From positions 1,598,849-1,662,848 of the forward strand of contig DP000238.1 of assembly GCA_000200715.1 (NCBI GenBank): 64,000 bases of DNA, written 5' to 3'. Positions within the stretch are counted from its first letter, which is position 1. The number at the start of each line of letters is the position of its first letter. Under the pieces are notes generated by a model. It searched no databases. It was not told the DNA's origin and saw nothing but the letters and a program-made list of their open reading frames with translations. Source of the DNA: Cenarchaeum symbiosum A. Its GTDB lineage: Archaea; Thermoproteota; Nitrososphaeria; Nitrososphaerales; Nitrosopumilaceae. Below are positions 57,583 to 64,000 of this stretch, in pieces. Position numbers and translations under genes: made by a program.

Positions 57583-58480
57583 GCCGCTGGAGTGGACTGG
57601 CGCAGACCAGACCGTAAACAGCGGCCAGGTATTCCTCTGGGAGAAGAGGGGCTCCTCATGGTACGGGATAGACGGGAACAACATAATCAGGATCAGTCCC
57701 GAGCCGTTCGGGATATCGTCAAAGACGGGCGACTGGGGGAGGTACTTTCGGAACGGGGACGACCTTGGGGGGATAATAGATGATATATCAGGCGACAAAA
57801 CAGTGGCAAAGGCGGTAAAAAAGTACCCGGGCCTGCGGCTGCTCAGGCAGGATCCCTTCCAGTGCTGCATCTCGTTTATGGCATCGTCGAATTCTAGCAT
57901 ACCGTGCATCAGGGACCGCCTCAGGAGGATCTGCTCTACATTTGGCAAAAAGACAAAATTCCGGGGCGAGGAGTTCCGTGTCTTTCCGCGCCCGCGGGAC
58001 CTGGCTTCTGCGAGCAGGGCGGAGCTGCTCAGCTGCGGCCTCGGGTACCGTGTGGGGTTCATAAAAGACGCGTCGGCAGAAGCAGCCGGGGGCGGCCTTG
58101 ACCTTGCCTCCCTGAGAAGATCCGGATACCAAAAGGCCATGGAAGCGCTGATCGCCGTGCCCGGTATAGGCGGCAAGATAGCCGACTGTGTAATGCTATT
58201 CTCGCTCGATAAGCTCGAGGCGTTTCCGATAGACAGGTGGACGATGCGCATACTGGAGAGATACTATTCACGAGCAGTCCCGCTCCCCCCCGGAACGCTT
58301 ACTCCAAAAAAGTATGCAGAGCTGCATGACAAAGTGGTGGAATACTTTGGGCCATACGCCGGGTACGCGCAACAGTTCTTGTTCAAGATGGAGAGGGACC
58401 TGGGCGGGGGCAGATGGCTGCAGGACCGCGACAGCGGGCCTACCCCAGGCCAGTCCACGGGCTCGAGCCGTCGCCGGTGA
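57569..58480 (+). CDS. ogg: 8-oxoguanine DNA glycosylase (OGG1 type)
   Basis: Base-excision repair enzyme for 8-oxoguanine. 303 residues from a TTG inside the end of the RNase gene. 'GQVFLWEKRGSSWYGI' and 'DPFQCCISFMASSNSSI' match the OGG1 N-terminal and helix region; the helix-hairpin-helix GPD part is 'VPGIGGKIADCVMLF' with catalytic Lys203 and 'EAFPIDRWTMR' with Asp222. The last 41 nt overlap the opposing IMPase-like gene, and the final ~15 residues are probably non-essential. Confidence 0.9.
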   Translation: MSRSEPLEWTGADQTVNSGQVFLWEKRGSSWYGIDGNNIIRISPEPFGISSKTGDWGRYFRNGDDLGGIIDDISGDKTVAKAVKKYPGLRLLRQDPFQCCISFMASSNSSIPCIRDRLRRICSTFGKKTKFRGEEFRVFPRPRDLASASRAELLSCGLGYRVGFIKDASAEAAGGGLDLASLRRSGYQKAMEALIAVPGIGGKIADCVMLFSLDKLEAFPIDRWTMRILERYYSRAVPLPPGTLTPKKYAELHDKVVEYFGPYAGYAQQFLFKMERDLGGGRWLQDRDSGPTPGQSTGSSRRR

Positions 58481-59261
58481 GCACAGTATCGAGGACCGCC
58501 CTGTCTGATGCTGCAGCAAACGAGAGCCTCACAGAATAATCAAGGGCAGAATCCAGCTCTTTCAGGTTCTCGTCTAATACTATCCCCCCGGCCTCCCTGA
58601 CAAGGAGGCACCCGGCTGCCGCATCCTGGATTCTTATCTTGCCCCGAAAGTCGATGAATACATCCATGAGCCCTGCCGCCAAGAGAGCCATCTCGAGGGC
58701 GTTAGCTCCGAGGTGCCTTGTATGGTTGTGATTCCCGTATACATGCTGGAGCCTGCCCATGAGCTCAGGCCCCGCGCCCGACGTGTTGATGCCGACTATC
58801 CTGTACGGGAGCCCGCCCCTGTGCACCTGCATCGGGGAGCCGTTGCAAAACGCCCCTCTTCCCTTTGACGCCCAGTAGGTGTCCCCTGCGGATAGGTCGG
58901 CCACCACGCCATCAGTTATGGTGCTGAGCCTGTTATCTTCTGCAAACGCAAGCGAGCAGCAGAAAAACGGCAGCCCCCGCACCGCGTTGGCAGACCCGTC
59001 TATCGCGTCCATTATGACAAAGCCGCGGGGGTCATCCCCTATCTGTATACGTCCGCACTCTTCTCCAAGAACGGTGCACTCGACGCCGCTGCCCCTTAGA
59101 TAATCCAGGACCGCCTCTTCTGCCACCATGTCAATCCTCCGAGATACGTCGCCGCCTGCCCCCCTGCCAAAGTCGCCTGCCGCGCGCTCGGTCCCTGGCA
59201 TCCCCTTTATGGCCTCGCCGACCAGCCGCGACGCCTCCTTTAGGTGCTCCAGCATTGACAT
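58440..59261 (-). CDS. Inositol monophosphatase / archaeal FBPase family protein
   Basis: 273 residues of the lithium-sensitive phosphatase family. Metal-binding motifs: GEECG (Glu), 'IMDAIDGSANAVRGLPFF' (a DxIDGSxN variant) and 'RIQDAAAGCLLVREAGG'. Archaeal relatives dephosphorylate inositol-1-phosphate and often fructose-1,6-bisphosphate. 'DAID' instead of 'DPID' is a common archaeal variant. TTAAATT at 59283-59289 on the minus strand is its promoter, 25 nt upstream. Confidence 0.88.
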   Translation of the reverse strand: MSMLEHLKEASRLVGEAIKGMPGTERAAGDFGRGAGGDVSRRIDMVAEEAVLDYLRGSGVECTVLGEECGRIQIGDDPRGFVIMDAIDGSANAVRGLPFFCCSLAFAEDNRLSTITDGVVADLSAGDTYWASKGRGAFCNGSPMQVHRGGLPYRIVGINTSGAGPELMGRLQHVYGNHNHTRHLGANALEMALLAAGLMDVFIDFRGKIRIQDAAAGCLLVREAGGIVLDENLKELDSALDYSVRLSFAAASDRAVLDTVLTGDGSSPWTGLG

Positions 59262-59282
59262 GCAGCGGCCCCGGCGGATCGT

Positions 59283-59289
59283 AATTTAA
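59283..59289 (-). promoter_or_regulatory. TATA box of the IMPase-like gene
   Basis: AATTTAA/TTAAATT, 25 nt before the start at 59261 on the minus strand. Confidence 0.55.
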
Positions 59290-59320
59290 GTGGAATATCG
59301 GGTGCTGCCGCTTGAAGGCA

Positions 59321-59330
59321 TAAATAATTA
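59321..59330 (+). promoter_or_regulatory. TATA box of the 59349 gene
   Basis: TAAATAATTA, 25 nt before the ATG at 59349. It favours that ATG over the GTG at 59346. Confidence 0.55.
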
Positions 59331-59348
59331 GCGTGGAGTCATCGCGTG

Positions 59349-60473
59349 ATGACCGGCAAGGACTCCTCGCTGAGCTCAAAGGAGGCGCTGATGGGGACAA
59401 AGCCCGGCAGGGAGATCCTCAAGCAGGGGCTCTTCAAGTCGGCAGGATACCGATTATACTCCAAATACAAGGACGAGTATGAGGCAGAGTTTCCCGCGTT
59501 TCGGCGCCGCTTTGCAGAGGGCCTGTTAGAACAGATCAAGTCGGATCCGGATCCCGCTGAAACACAGAAGATATTTGCCAGGGAGGTGGGGTCGGATATC
59601 ATGGCGCTCGGCTCATCAGAAGCGGAAGCCGCCAAGGCAAGGCTGGGGGATCCCACAGTATTGAAGGACCGCGTGGACAGGATAACTGACTCGAACTTTG
59701 TAAAGATGACGTTTCCGGTGTTTAGCGCCCTGTACGATGCGGCAGCAAGCATAGACGGCAGGGACGATCCAGGGCTCAGGCGCGACCTCGTAGAGGGCCA
59801 CATAATTGCCATCGACCTCAGCGAGCCCATGGACAGGATAATGGACAGGGACGAGGACATAGAGTATCTAGACGACTACCGGCTGATGAACCCCTACATA
59901 CTGAACATGGCGCGGGCCAAGATAGCCCGGGGAGGCAAGGAGGTGCTGCGGGTCTTCGAGGAGGGATTCAGGGAGGCAAGGGAGGGGCAGCGCCTGGACG
60001 TGGAGCTCAAGTCGAGGCCTACAGGGATAACCGGGGAAGAGATGGAGGAATCCTACAAAAAGTACCGCTCGGTAATGGGGACTGCCGGGCGCAACATGGC
60101 CCTGGACAACAGCCGGCTCGGCGAGGCCTTCTATACGGGGATGGCAGGCGCTGCAGAAGGCGTGGGATGCGGCAACGAGATCGAGGATTCCATAAGGGAT
60201 GCGGCAGTCAAGGTGCCGTCGTGGCCCCTCTACTATGCATTATCCTCGGGCAGCGTCCGGAGGGGCTTTGAGCTGGCCATGGAGAGGGGCAGGCAGTACC
60301 TCCGGGACGCAAGGCTCGGCATGGGGATGCTGCCCGAAGGATTCGAGTACAGGGACTTTCTAGAGTTTCTATTCCTGTCGGTAGAGCATTACAACGAGCA
60401 CTGGTACGGCCGGCTGCAAAAGTCCGGCCTGTGGGACAAGCTGGAGGCGGGGCTCCCGGTGGCCGGGCCATGA
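59349..60473 (+). CDS. Hypothetical protein upstream of rfcL
   Basis: About 374 residues, almost entirely helical and highly charged, with no signal or membrane segment. Recognisable local patterns such as 'GREILKQGLFKSAGYRLY' and 'EGFEYRDFLEFLFLSVEHYNEHWY' did not lead me to a known family. It shares a 4 nt ATGA overlap with rfcL, so a link to replication or repair is plausible but only contextual. Confidence 0.75.
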   Translation: MTGKDSSLSSKEALMGTKPGREILKQGLFKSAGYRLYSKYKDEYEAEFPAFRRRFAEGLLEQIKSDPDPAETQKIFAREVGSDIMALGSSEAEAAKARLGDPTVLKDRVDRITDSNFVKMTFPVFSALYDAAASIDGRDDPGLRRDLVEGHIIAIDLSEPMDRIMDRDEDIEYLDDYRLMNPYILNMARAKIARGGKEVLRVFEEGFREAREGQRLDVELKSRPTGITGEEMEESYKKYRSVMGTAGRNMALDNSRLGEAFYTGMAGAAEGVGCGNEIEDSIRDAAVKVPSWPLYYALSSGSVRRGFELAMERGRQYLRDARLGMGMLPEGFEYRDFLEFLFLSVEHYNEHWYGRLQKSGLWDKLEAGLPVAGP

Positions 60474-61630
60474 TGTGGTCAGAAAAGCACAGGCCCCGGG
60501 ACATACCGTCCATGGTGGGAAACGAAGAGGCCCGTGCCGCCCTCTCCGGGTGGTTCTCCAAGTGGAAAAAGGGCACAAAGCCTGTCCTGCTGGTGGGCCC
60601 GCCCGGAACAGGCAAGACGACAGTGGCCAACCTGGCGGCCAAGGCCCACGGGTATGACGTCATAAGCCTCAACGCAAGCGATGCCCGGAGCAAGTCCAGG
60701 ATAAACGAGGTGCTCTCCCCCGTGCTGGGCAACGTCAGCGTCCTTGGCAGCCCCATGATATTCATCGATGAGGTAGACGGCATACACGGCCGCTCCGACT
60801 TTGGGGGCGCCGAGGCGCTCATAAAGATACTCAAAGAGCCCGCTGTCCCGATAGTCCTTGCCGCCAACTCTGACGCATCGCCAAAGATGAAGTCGATAAA
60901 AAAGACCTCCAAGCTGATACCGTTCAGGCCCCTTCCGCCAAGGCTCATGCGGGTATACCTGAGAAAGGTCCTGTCTGAAGAGGGCGCGTCGCTCTCCCCC
61001 GGCGCGGAGATAAAGGTGATCAGCGAATCGCGCGGGGACATACGGTCCATGCTGAACCTTGCGCAGTCGCTGGCCGGCGGCTTTGATCCCCCCACGGAAA
61101 AATCATTTGAAAAATTAGACGTAGAGGCCGGGATAAACGCATTCTTCAAGGCAAAGACCCCGGAGGAGGCAAGGGCCGTCCTGTATGCAATGCAGATAGA
61201 CCCCCGGGAAAAGATAGGCGCGTTTTATTCGAGCGTGATTACAAGCTCCCTGCCTGCAGGCGAGATGAGCCGGGTGCTCAGGGTGATCTCGGATGCCGAT
61301 GTATTATACGGCAGGATAAGGAGGACCCAGCAGTGGAGGCTGCTCCGCTATCTTGACGGGATACTTGCCGGCGCCTTCAGCCCGGAGATGAAGGTTAGGT
61401 ATACCCAGTACAACCTGCCGTGGCCGCTGCTCAACAGGCTCCGCTGGGACGGCAAGTCCCTGGGCGAGGTGTTCGGGGTGATGGGCGGGATAATGCACAC
61501 CTCGAGGAGCGCCTTTGGGACGTTCTACTTTCCGTACATGCTGCAATGTATAAAAAACAAAAAGTTCGATCCCGGCCTTGAGGAAGGTCATGCCGAGGTG
61601 CTTGAAAAGGAGGTAGCGAGGCTGGGATGA
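60470..61630 (+). CDS. rfcL: Replication factor C large subunit
   Basis: Clamp-loader AAA+ subunit. 386 residues: 'WSEKHRPRDIPSMVGNEEA', Walker A GPPGTGKTTVANL, 'VISLNASDARSKSRINEV', Walker B FIDEVDGI, sensor 1 'IVLAANSDAS' and sensor 2 region 'ISESRGDIRSMLNLAQSL', then the collar domain. Many archaeal RfcL proteins continue into a charged tail with a PCNA-binding box; this one stops at EVLEKEVARLG with no such box. Flanked by ATGA overlaps on both sides. Confidence 0.93.
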   Translation: MMWSEKHRPRDIPSMVGNEEARAALSGWFSKWKKGTKPVLLVGPPGTGKTTVANLAAKAHGYDVISLNASDARSKSRINEVLSPVLGNVSVLGSPMIFIDEVDGIHGRSDFGGAEALIKILKEPAVPIVLAANSDASPKMKSIKKTSKLIPFRPLPPRLMRVYLRKVLSEEGASLSPGAEIKVISESRGDIRSMLNLAQSLAGGFDPPTEKSFEKLDVEAGINAFFKAKTPEEARAVLYAMQIDPREKIGAFYSSVITSSLPAGEMSRVLRVISDADVLYGRIRRTQQWRLLRYLDGILAGAFSPEMKVRYTQYNLPWPLLNRLRWDGKSLGEVFGVMGGIMHTSRSAFGTFYFPYMLQCIKNKKFDPGLEEGHAEVLEKEVARLG

Positions 61631-61944
61631 GCTGGATCAGGATGAAGATGAAGTATCCCGGAAAATGCGTGGTATGCGGCAAGCCCGTGGCCGCCAACGA
61701 GCAGGGGTTCTGGCAAAAGGACAAGGGCGTAAAGCACGAGGCCTGCGGGGAGGCAAAGGAGCTCTCCTGCATAATATGCGGAGGCCCGGCAGGATGCCCC
61801 GAGTGCGAGTTCAGGGAGGACTGCGACCTTGATGCCGTCTCCCAGCTGTGCGTCTGCGGGGGGTGCATGGGCAAGGGCGACGTGTATTCACTGTACCGGG
61901 AGGCGGCAGGATCCAAGTTTCCACTGCTAAATCTTAAAATTTAG
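61627..61944 (+). CDS. Cysteine-rich zinc-binding protein
   Basis: 105 residues with 11 or so cysteines: CVVCGKPV near the N-terminus, then CIICGGPAGCPEC, 'FREDCD' and 'LCVCGGC'. This suggests two or three zinc ribbons or knuckles. Co-translated with rfcL (4 nt overlap). The family is not recognised; a replication or transcription accessory role is contextual only. Confidence 0.75.
   Translation: MSWIRMKMKYPGKCVVCGKPVAANEQGFWQKDKGVKHEACGEAKELSCIICGGPAGCPECEFREDCDLDAVSQLCVCGGCMGKGDVYSLYREAAGSKFPLLNLKI
61933..61943 (+). promoter_or_regulatory. TATA box of the 61964 gene
   Basis: CTTAAAATTTA, ~26 nt before the TTG at 61964; it lies inside the end of the upstream gene. Confidence 0.5.
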
Positions 61945-61963
61945 CCCCCCGGGGGGATGGCCA

Positions 61964-62692
61964 TTGTCAGAGAACAAGCCTGAGGGTTCCACTGAGCCTG
62001 AGGCAAAGGCCGCTGAGGGTTCCGCAGAGCCCGGGAGCGCCGCAGAGCCTGAGGCAAAGGCAGCAGATCCCGGGAGCGCCGCAAAGGCCGCAGAGCCTGA
62101 GGGTTCCGCAGATCCCGGGGCAAAGTCAGGCTCGGCGCGCGAGGCAGCAGAGATAGCAGAAAAGGAGGCAAAGGCCGCTGCCGCCAGGATGGAGGCCGCG
62201 AGGGAGGCGGCTGACGCGGAGATCGAATCAGAATACCAGGGCATTGCAAAGGGGCTCAAAGTGGATAAAGAATCAGAGACCTTTACCGACAAGAGGAGCG
62301 GGGAGACCATATTCAACCGCGTGCTGGGTGAGCCGGAGTTCTGGCTGGACAAGGGGGACCGCGTGCCGACAGTCCCCGTGCTCAGCGACGAGCAGAAGGC
62401 GGAGATATCGAGAAGGGTCGAGGTGCCGACCGACCAGACTCCCCGGTACGAGCCAAAGCATGTATTGAGCAAGGAGTTTGCCGGCACATCAAACTATGAG
62501 ATGGGGCTCGGCGAGGTCAGGGAGGAGGCCGAGCAGAAGCTGCAAAGATTATCGGATTCTGGCGCCGGCGGCGACGCCATCCGCAGGGCCGAGGAAGACC
62601 TGAGAAAGCTCGACTGCATGTACGAGAACTACCACCTGGGAATGAACGTCTTCAGGACTGCAAAGGGCGGAAGGGACAGGGCCAAGAAATAG
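61964..62692 (+). CDS. Hypothetical protein with Ala/Glu/Pro repeat N-terminus
   Basis: 242 residues from a TTG. Residues 1-50 are low-complexity repeats of GSAEPEAKAA type; 51-90 form an Ala/Glu coiled-coil-like helix; the rest is a conserved-looking domain ('DKRSGETIFNRVLGEPEF', 'VPVLSDEQKAEISRRVEVP', 'LDCMYENYHLGMNVFRTA'). No known family. It directly precedes hemA by 8 nt. Composition of the N-terminus recalls the tails of S13 and S4 in this window. Confidence 0.72.
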   Translation: MSENKPEGSTEPEAKAAEGSAEPGSAAEPEAKAADPGSAAKAAEPEGSADPGAKSGSAREAAEIAEKEAKAAAARMEAAREAADAEIESEYQGIAKGLKVDKESETFTDKRSGETIFNRVLGEPEFWLDKGDRVPTVPVLSDEQKAEISRRVEVPTDQTPRYEPKHVLSKEFAGTSNYEMGLGEVREEAEQKLQRLSDSGAGGDAIRRAEEDLRKLDCMYENYHLGMNVFRTAKGGRDRAKK

Positions 62693-62700
62693 GTGCCCCC

Positions 62701-63771
62701 ATGGCGGAAAACAATTTTGACATAATATGCGCGCGGATCACCTACAAGACGGTCCCCCTGTACAAGCTTGCGCGCTTTTCATTCAAGGATGTGCCGGCGG
62801 CGCTTGCCGAGTTCAAAAAGATCCCCGGCATCTCCGAGGTTTTGATACTGCAGACCGGCAGCCGCGTCGAGGTCTTCATGGTGGTTCCAAGGGAATCCGA
62901 TGCGCCCGACGTGCGGAGTTCCGCGGGGCAGGGGCTGACAATCAAGCAGATAGAGGATATATGGATAGGGCTCACCGAGCCCGACCAGTACGACCTTGAC
63001 CACTTTGACCAGACGCTCGGGGTGTACAGGAATGCAGAAGCGTGCGTCCACCTGCTGAGGCTGGCAGCGGGCCTCGAATCGGTGGTGGTGGGCAAGTCGG
63101 AGATCCACGACGAGATAAGGTCCGCCGAGGCGGCAGCAAAAGAGGCGGGCGCCTCGGGGGAGGTGCTCGGGCTGCTGTTCGATACGGCCCTCCGGATAGG
63201 ATCCAGGATAAGGGAGTCGACGGGGATAGGCGAGGACATACAGACCATAGGGGACATAGCCGTCAGGATGGCAGAAGAGGGCGCCGGCATGGCCGGCAAG
63301 AAGATCCTGTTGATGGGGACCGGCAGCACGGCCGCGCTTGTGGCCAAGGCGATGGAGGCAGGCGGGCATGCATTCGAGGTGACCAGCAAGGAGGCCGTAC
63401 GGGCCGAGGGCTTTTCAAGCATCCTCGGGGGGACGCCCGTCGGGTTCACGGATGTAATGGCCGACTTTGGCAGGTTTGACATCGTCTTTGTGGCCACTAC
63501 AGCCGACTATCACGTGCTGACGGAATCCGTGATCGGGCGCGGCATGAAGGACAAAAAGACAGGCACCATGATCCTTGACATATCCCAGCCAAGGGCGGTC
63601 AACGAGGACATATCCGGGCTCCCGGGCGTCAAGCTCATGTTCAGGGACCATATAGCTGAACACGAGATGGAGGGCCTCAGGGCCCGCATGGCGAAGATGC
63701 CGGCGGCAGACGCCATGGTGGCCAAGGAGGCGCCGGTCCTGGGCGCCATGATGGCCATGCACCGGGGCTAG
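62701..63771 (+). CDS. hemA: Glutamyl-tRNA reductase homologue with altered active site
   Basis: 356 residues aligned along the whole GluTR family: N-terminal catalytic domain, helix 'DQTLGVYRNAEACVHLLRL', NADPH domain 'KKILLMGTGSTAALVAKAM' (about 200-218) and a dimerisation tail. GluTR begins haem/corrin synthesis by reducing Glu-tRNA through a thioester on a Cys in TCNR. Here that motif reads TGSR (52-55), so the nucleophile is Gly53, and the GExQI motif reads GKSEI (131-135). Either the enzyme is inactive or repurposed, or another copy supplies the activity. The gene is otherwise intact. Confidence 0.85.
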   Translation: MAENNFDIICARITYKTVPLYKLARFSFKDVPAALAEFKKIPGISEVLILQTGSRVEVFMVVPRESDAPDVRSSAGQGLTIKQIEDIWIGLTEPDQYDLDHFDQTLGVYRNAEACVHLLRLAAGLESVVVGKSEIHDEIRSAEAAAKEAGASGEVLGLLFDTALRIGSRIRESTGIGEDIQTIGDIAVRMAEEGAGMAGKKILLMGTGSTAALVAKAMEAGGHAFEVTSKEAVRAEGFSSILGGTPVGFTDVMADFGRFDIVFVATTADYHVLTESVIGRGMKDKKTGTMILDISQPRAVNEDISGLPGVKLMFRDHIAEHEMEGLRARMAKMPAADAMVAKEAPVLGAMMAMHRG

Positions 63772-63807
63772 CCGGGAATGGCACCTGCCCGCGGGGGATT
63801 CTCAACG

Positions 63808-63822
63808 TTTTTATTTTATATT
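63808..63822 (+). promoter_or_regulatory. TATA box of the DUF1059 gene
   Basis: A TTTTTATTTTATATT block ending 16 nt before the ATG at 63838; its TTTTAT core is ~25 nt away. Confidence 0.5.
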
Positions 63823-63837
63823 CCTAGAATGCCCCCG

Positions 63838-64000
63838 ATGACAAAACTGCGGTGCGCCGACTATGGCTTCGAGTGCGAGTTTGTTGCAGAAGGCGAGGTG
63901 GATTCTGTGGTGGATACGTTCGGAACGCACATGGAAGAGGAGCACGGCATCGGCTACAACAGGGAGGCCCTGATGCAGGTAATACTCCGCCAAAAGAACG
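63838..64000 (+). CDS. DUF1059 family protein (3' end outside window)
   Basis: The first 54 residues read MTKLRCADYGFECEFVAEGE..., with 'HMEEEHG', matching DUF1059: a small ~60-residue protein with two Cys and a His-bearing helix, perhaps metal binding. The start at the second ATG is chosen by TATA spacing; ATG 63829 would add three residues. Only a few residues should be missing. Function unknown. Confidence 0.8.
   Translation, partial: MTKLRCADYGFECEFVAEGEVDSVVDTFGTHMEEEHGIGYNREALMQVILRQKN

Overview
The window reads as a stretch of chromosome from a marine ammonia-oxidising-type archaeon (Nitrososphaerota/Thaumarchaeota, group I.1a), most like the sponge symbiont Cenarchaeum symbiosum. This identification is inference from gene content and style: archaeal uS13, uS4 and uS2, RpoN, RFC large subunit, archaeosine tRNA-guanine transglycosylase, UPF0147, KEOPS Kae1 and Bud32, isopentenyl phosphate kinase, GC-rich coding, and very many genes whose start codon sits about 25 nt after a TATA-like box (leaderless transcripts). 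TTG and GTG starts are common. Genes are tightly packed, often with 1-4 nt stop/start overlaps.

Layout. 1-3478: an array of five near-identical small zinc-ribbon genes (the first cut by the window edge) on a ~480 bp tandem unit, plus a sixth, isolated copy beside rps13. 3651-8922: rps13-rps4, glmS, and an opposing trio (CobT-like, MBL hydrolase, NAD(P)H-hydrate epimerase). 9307-10997: a secreted serpin with a small exported partner. 11440-13554: a fused GmrSD-like (DUF262-DUF1524-DUF5655) defence-type gene. 13747-24881: housekeeping, including a translin-like gene, tRNA-Leu, rpoN-eno-rps2-memo and the isoprenoid run mvk-ipk-idi-prenyl synthase-gltX, ending at tRNA-His. 25189-38325: an accessory island. 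38470-49255: a CorA transporter and four predicted exported surface proteins, two built of thrombospondin type-3 calcium-binding repeats and one with beta modules plus a proline-rich repeat tail. 49509-64000: housekeeping (XTP pyrophosphatase, Bud32, Kae1, YchF GTPase, AK6-type kinase, TGT, ferredoxin, beta-CASP RNase, OGG, IMPase, RfcL, HemA).

The most interesting part is 25189-38325. Six co-directional, overlapping or adjacent genes encode a C5-cytosine DNA methyltransferase, a protein with two GHKL ATPase domains, a DrmA-like helicase, a DrmB-like DUF1998 protein, a DrmC-like PLD protein and an extra DEAH helicase; a Vsr-type nicking endonuclease is transcribed divergently from a 52 bp shared promoter region. 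The methylase plus drmA-drmB-drmC core matches class 2 DISARM anti-phage defence, but the double-GHKL ATPase, the second helicase and Vsr make it a variant architecture. Facing it is a protein whose N-terminal 340 residues look like a domesticated intein (Hint blocks around a degenerate LAGLIDADG domain) fused to an RPA-type OB fold.

Other anomalies are a glutamyl-tRNA reductase lacking its catalytic cysteine, a Kae1 gene with no ATG/GTG/TTG start available for its full-length frame, an IPP isomerase without the usual active-site cysteine, and a single symmetric TATA box that seems to serve both rpoN and tRNA-Leu. No rRNA, CRISPR array or insertion sequence was seen.
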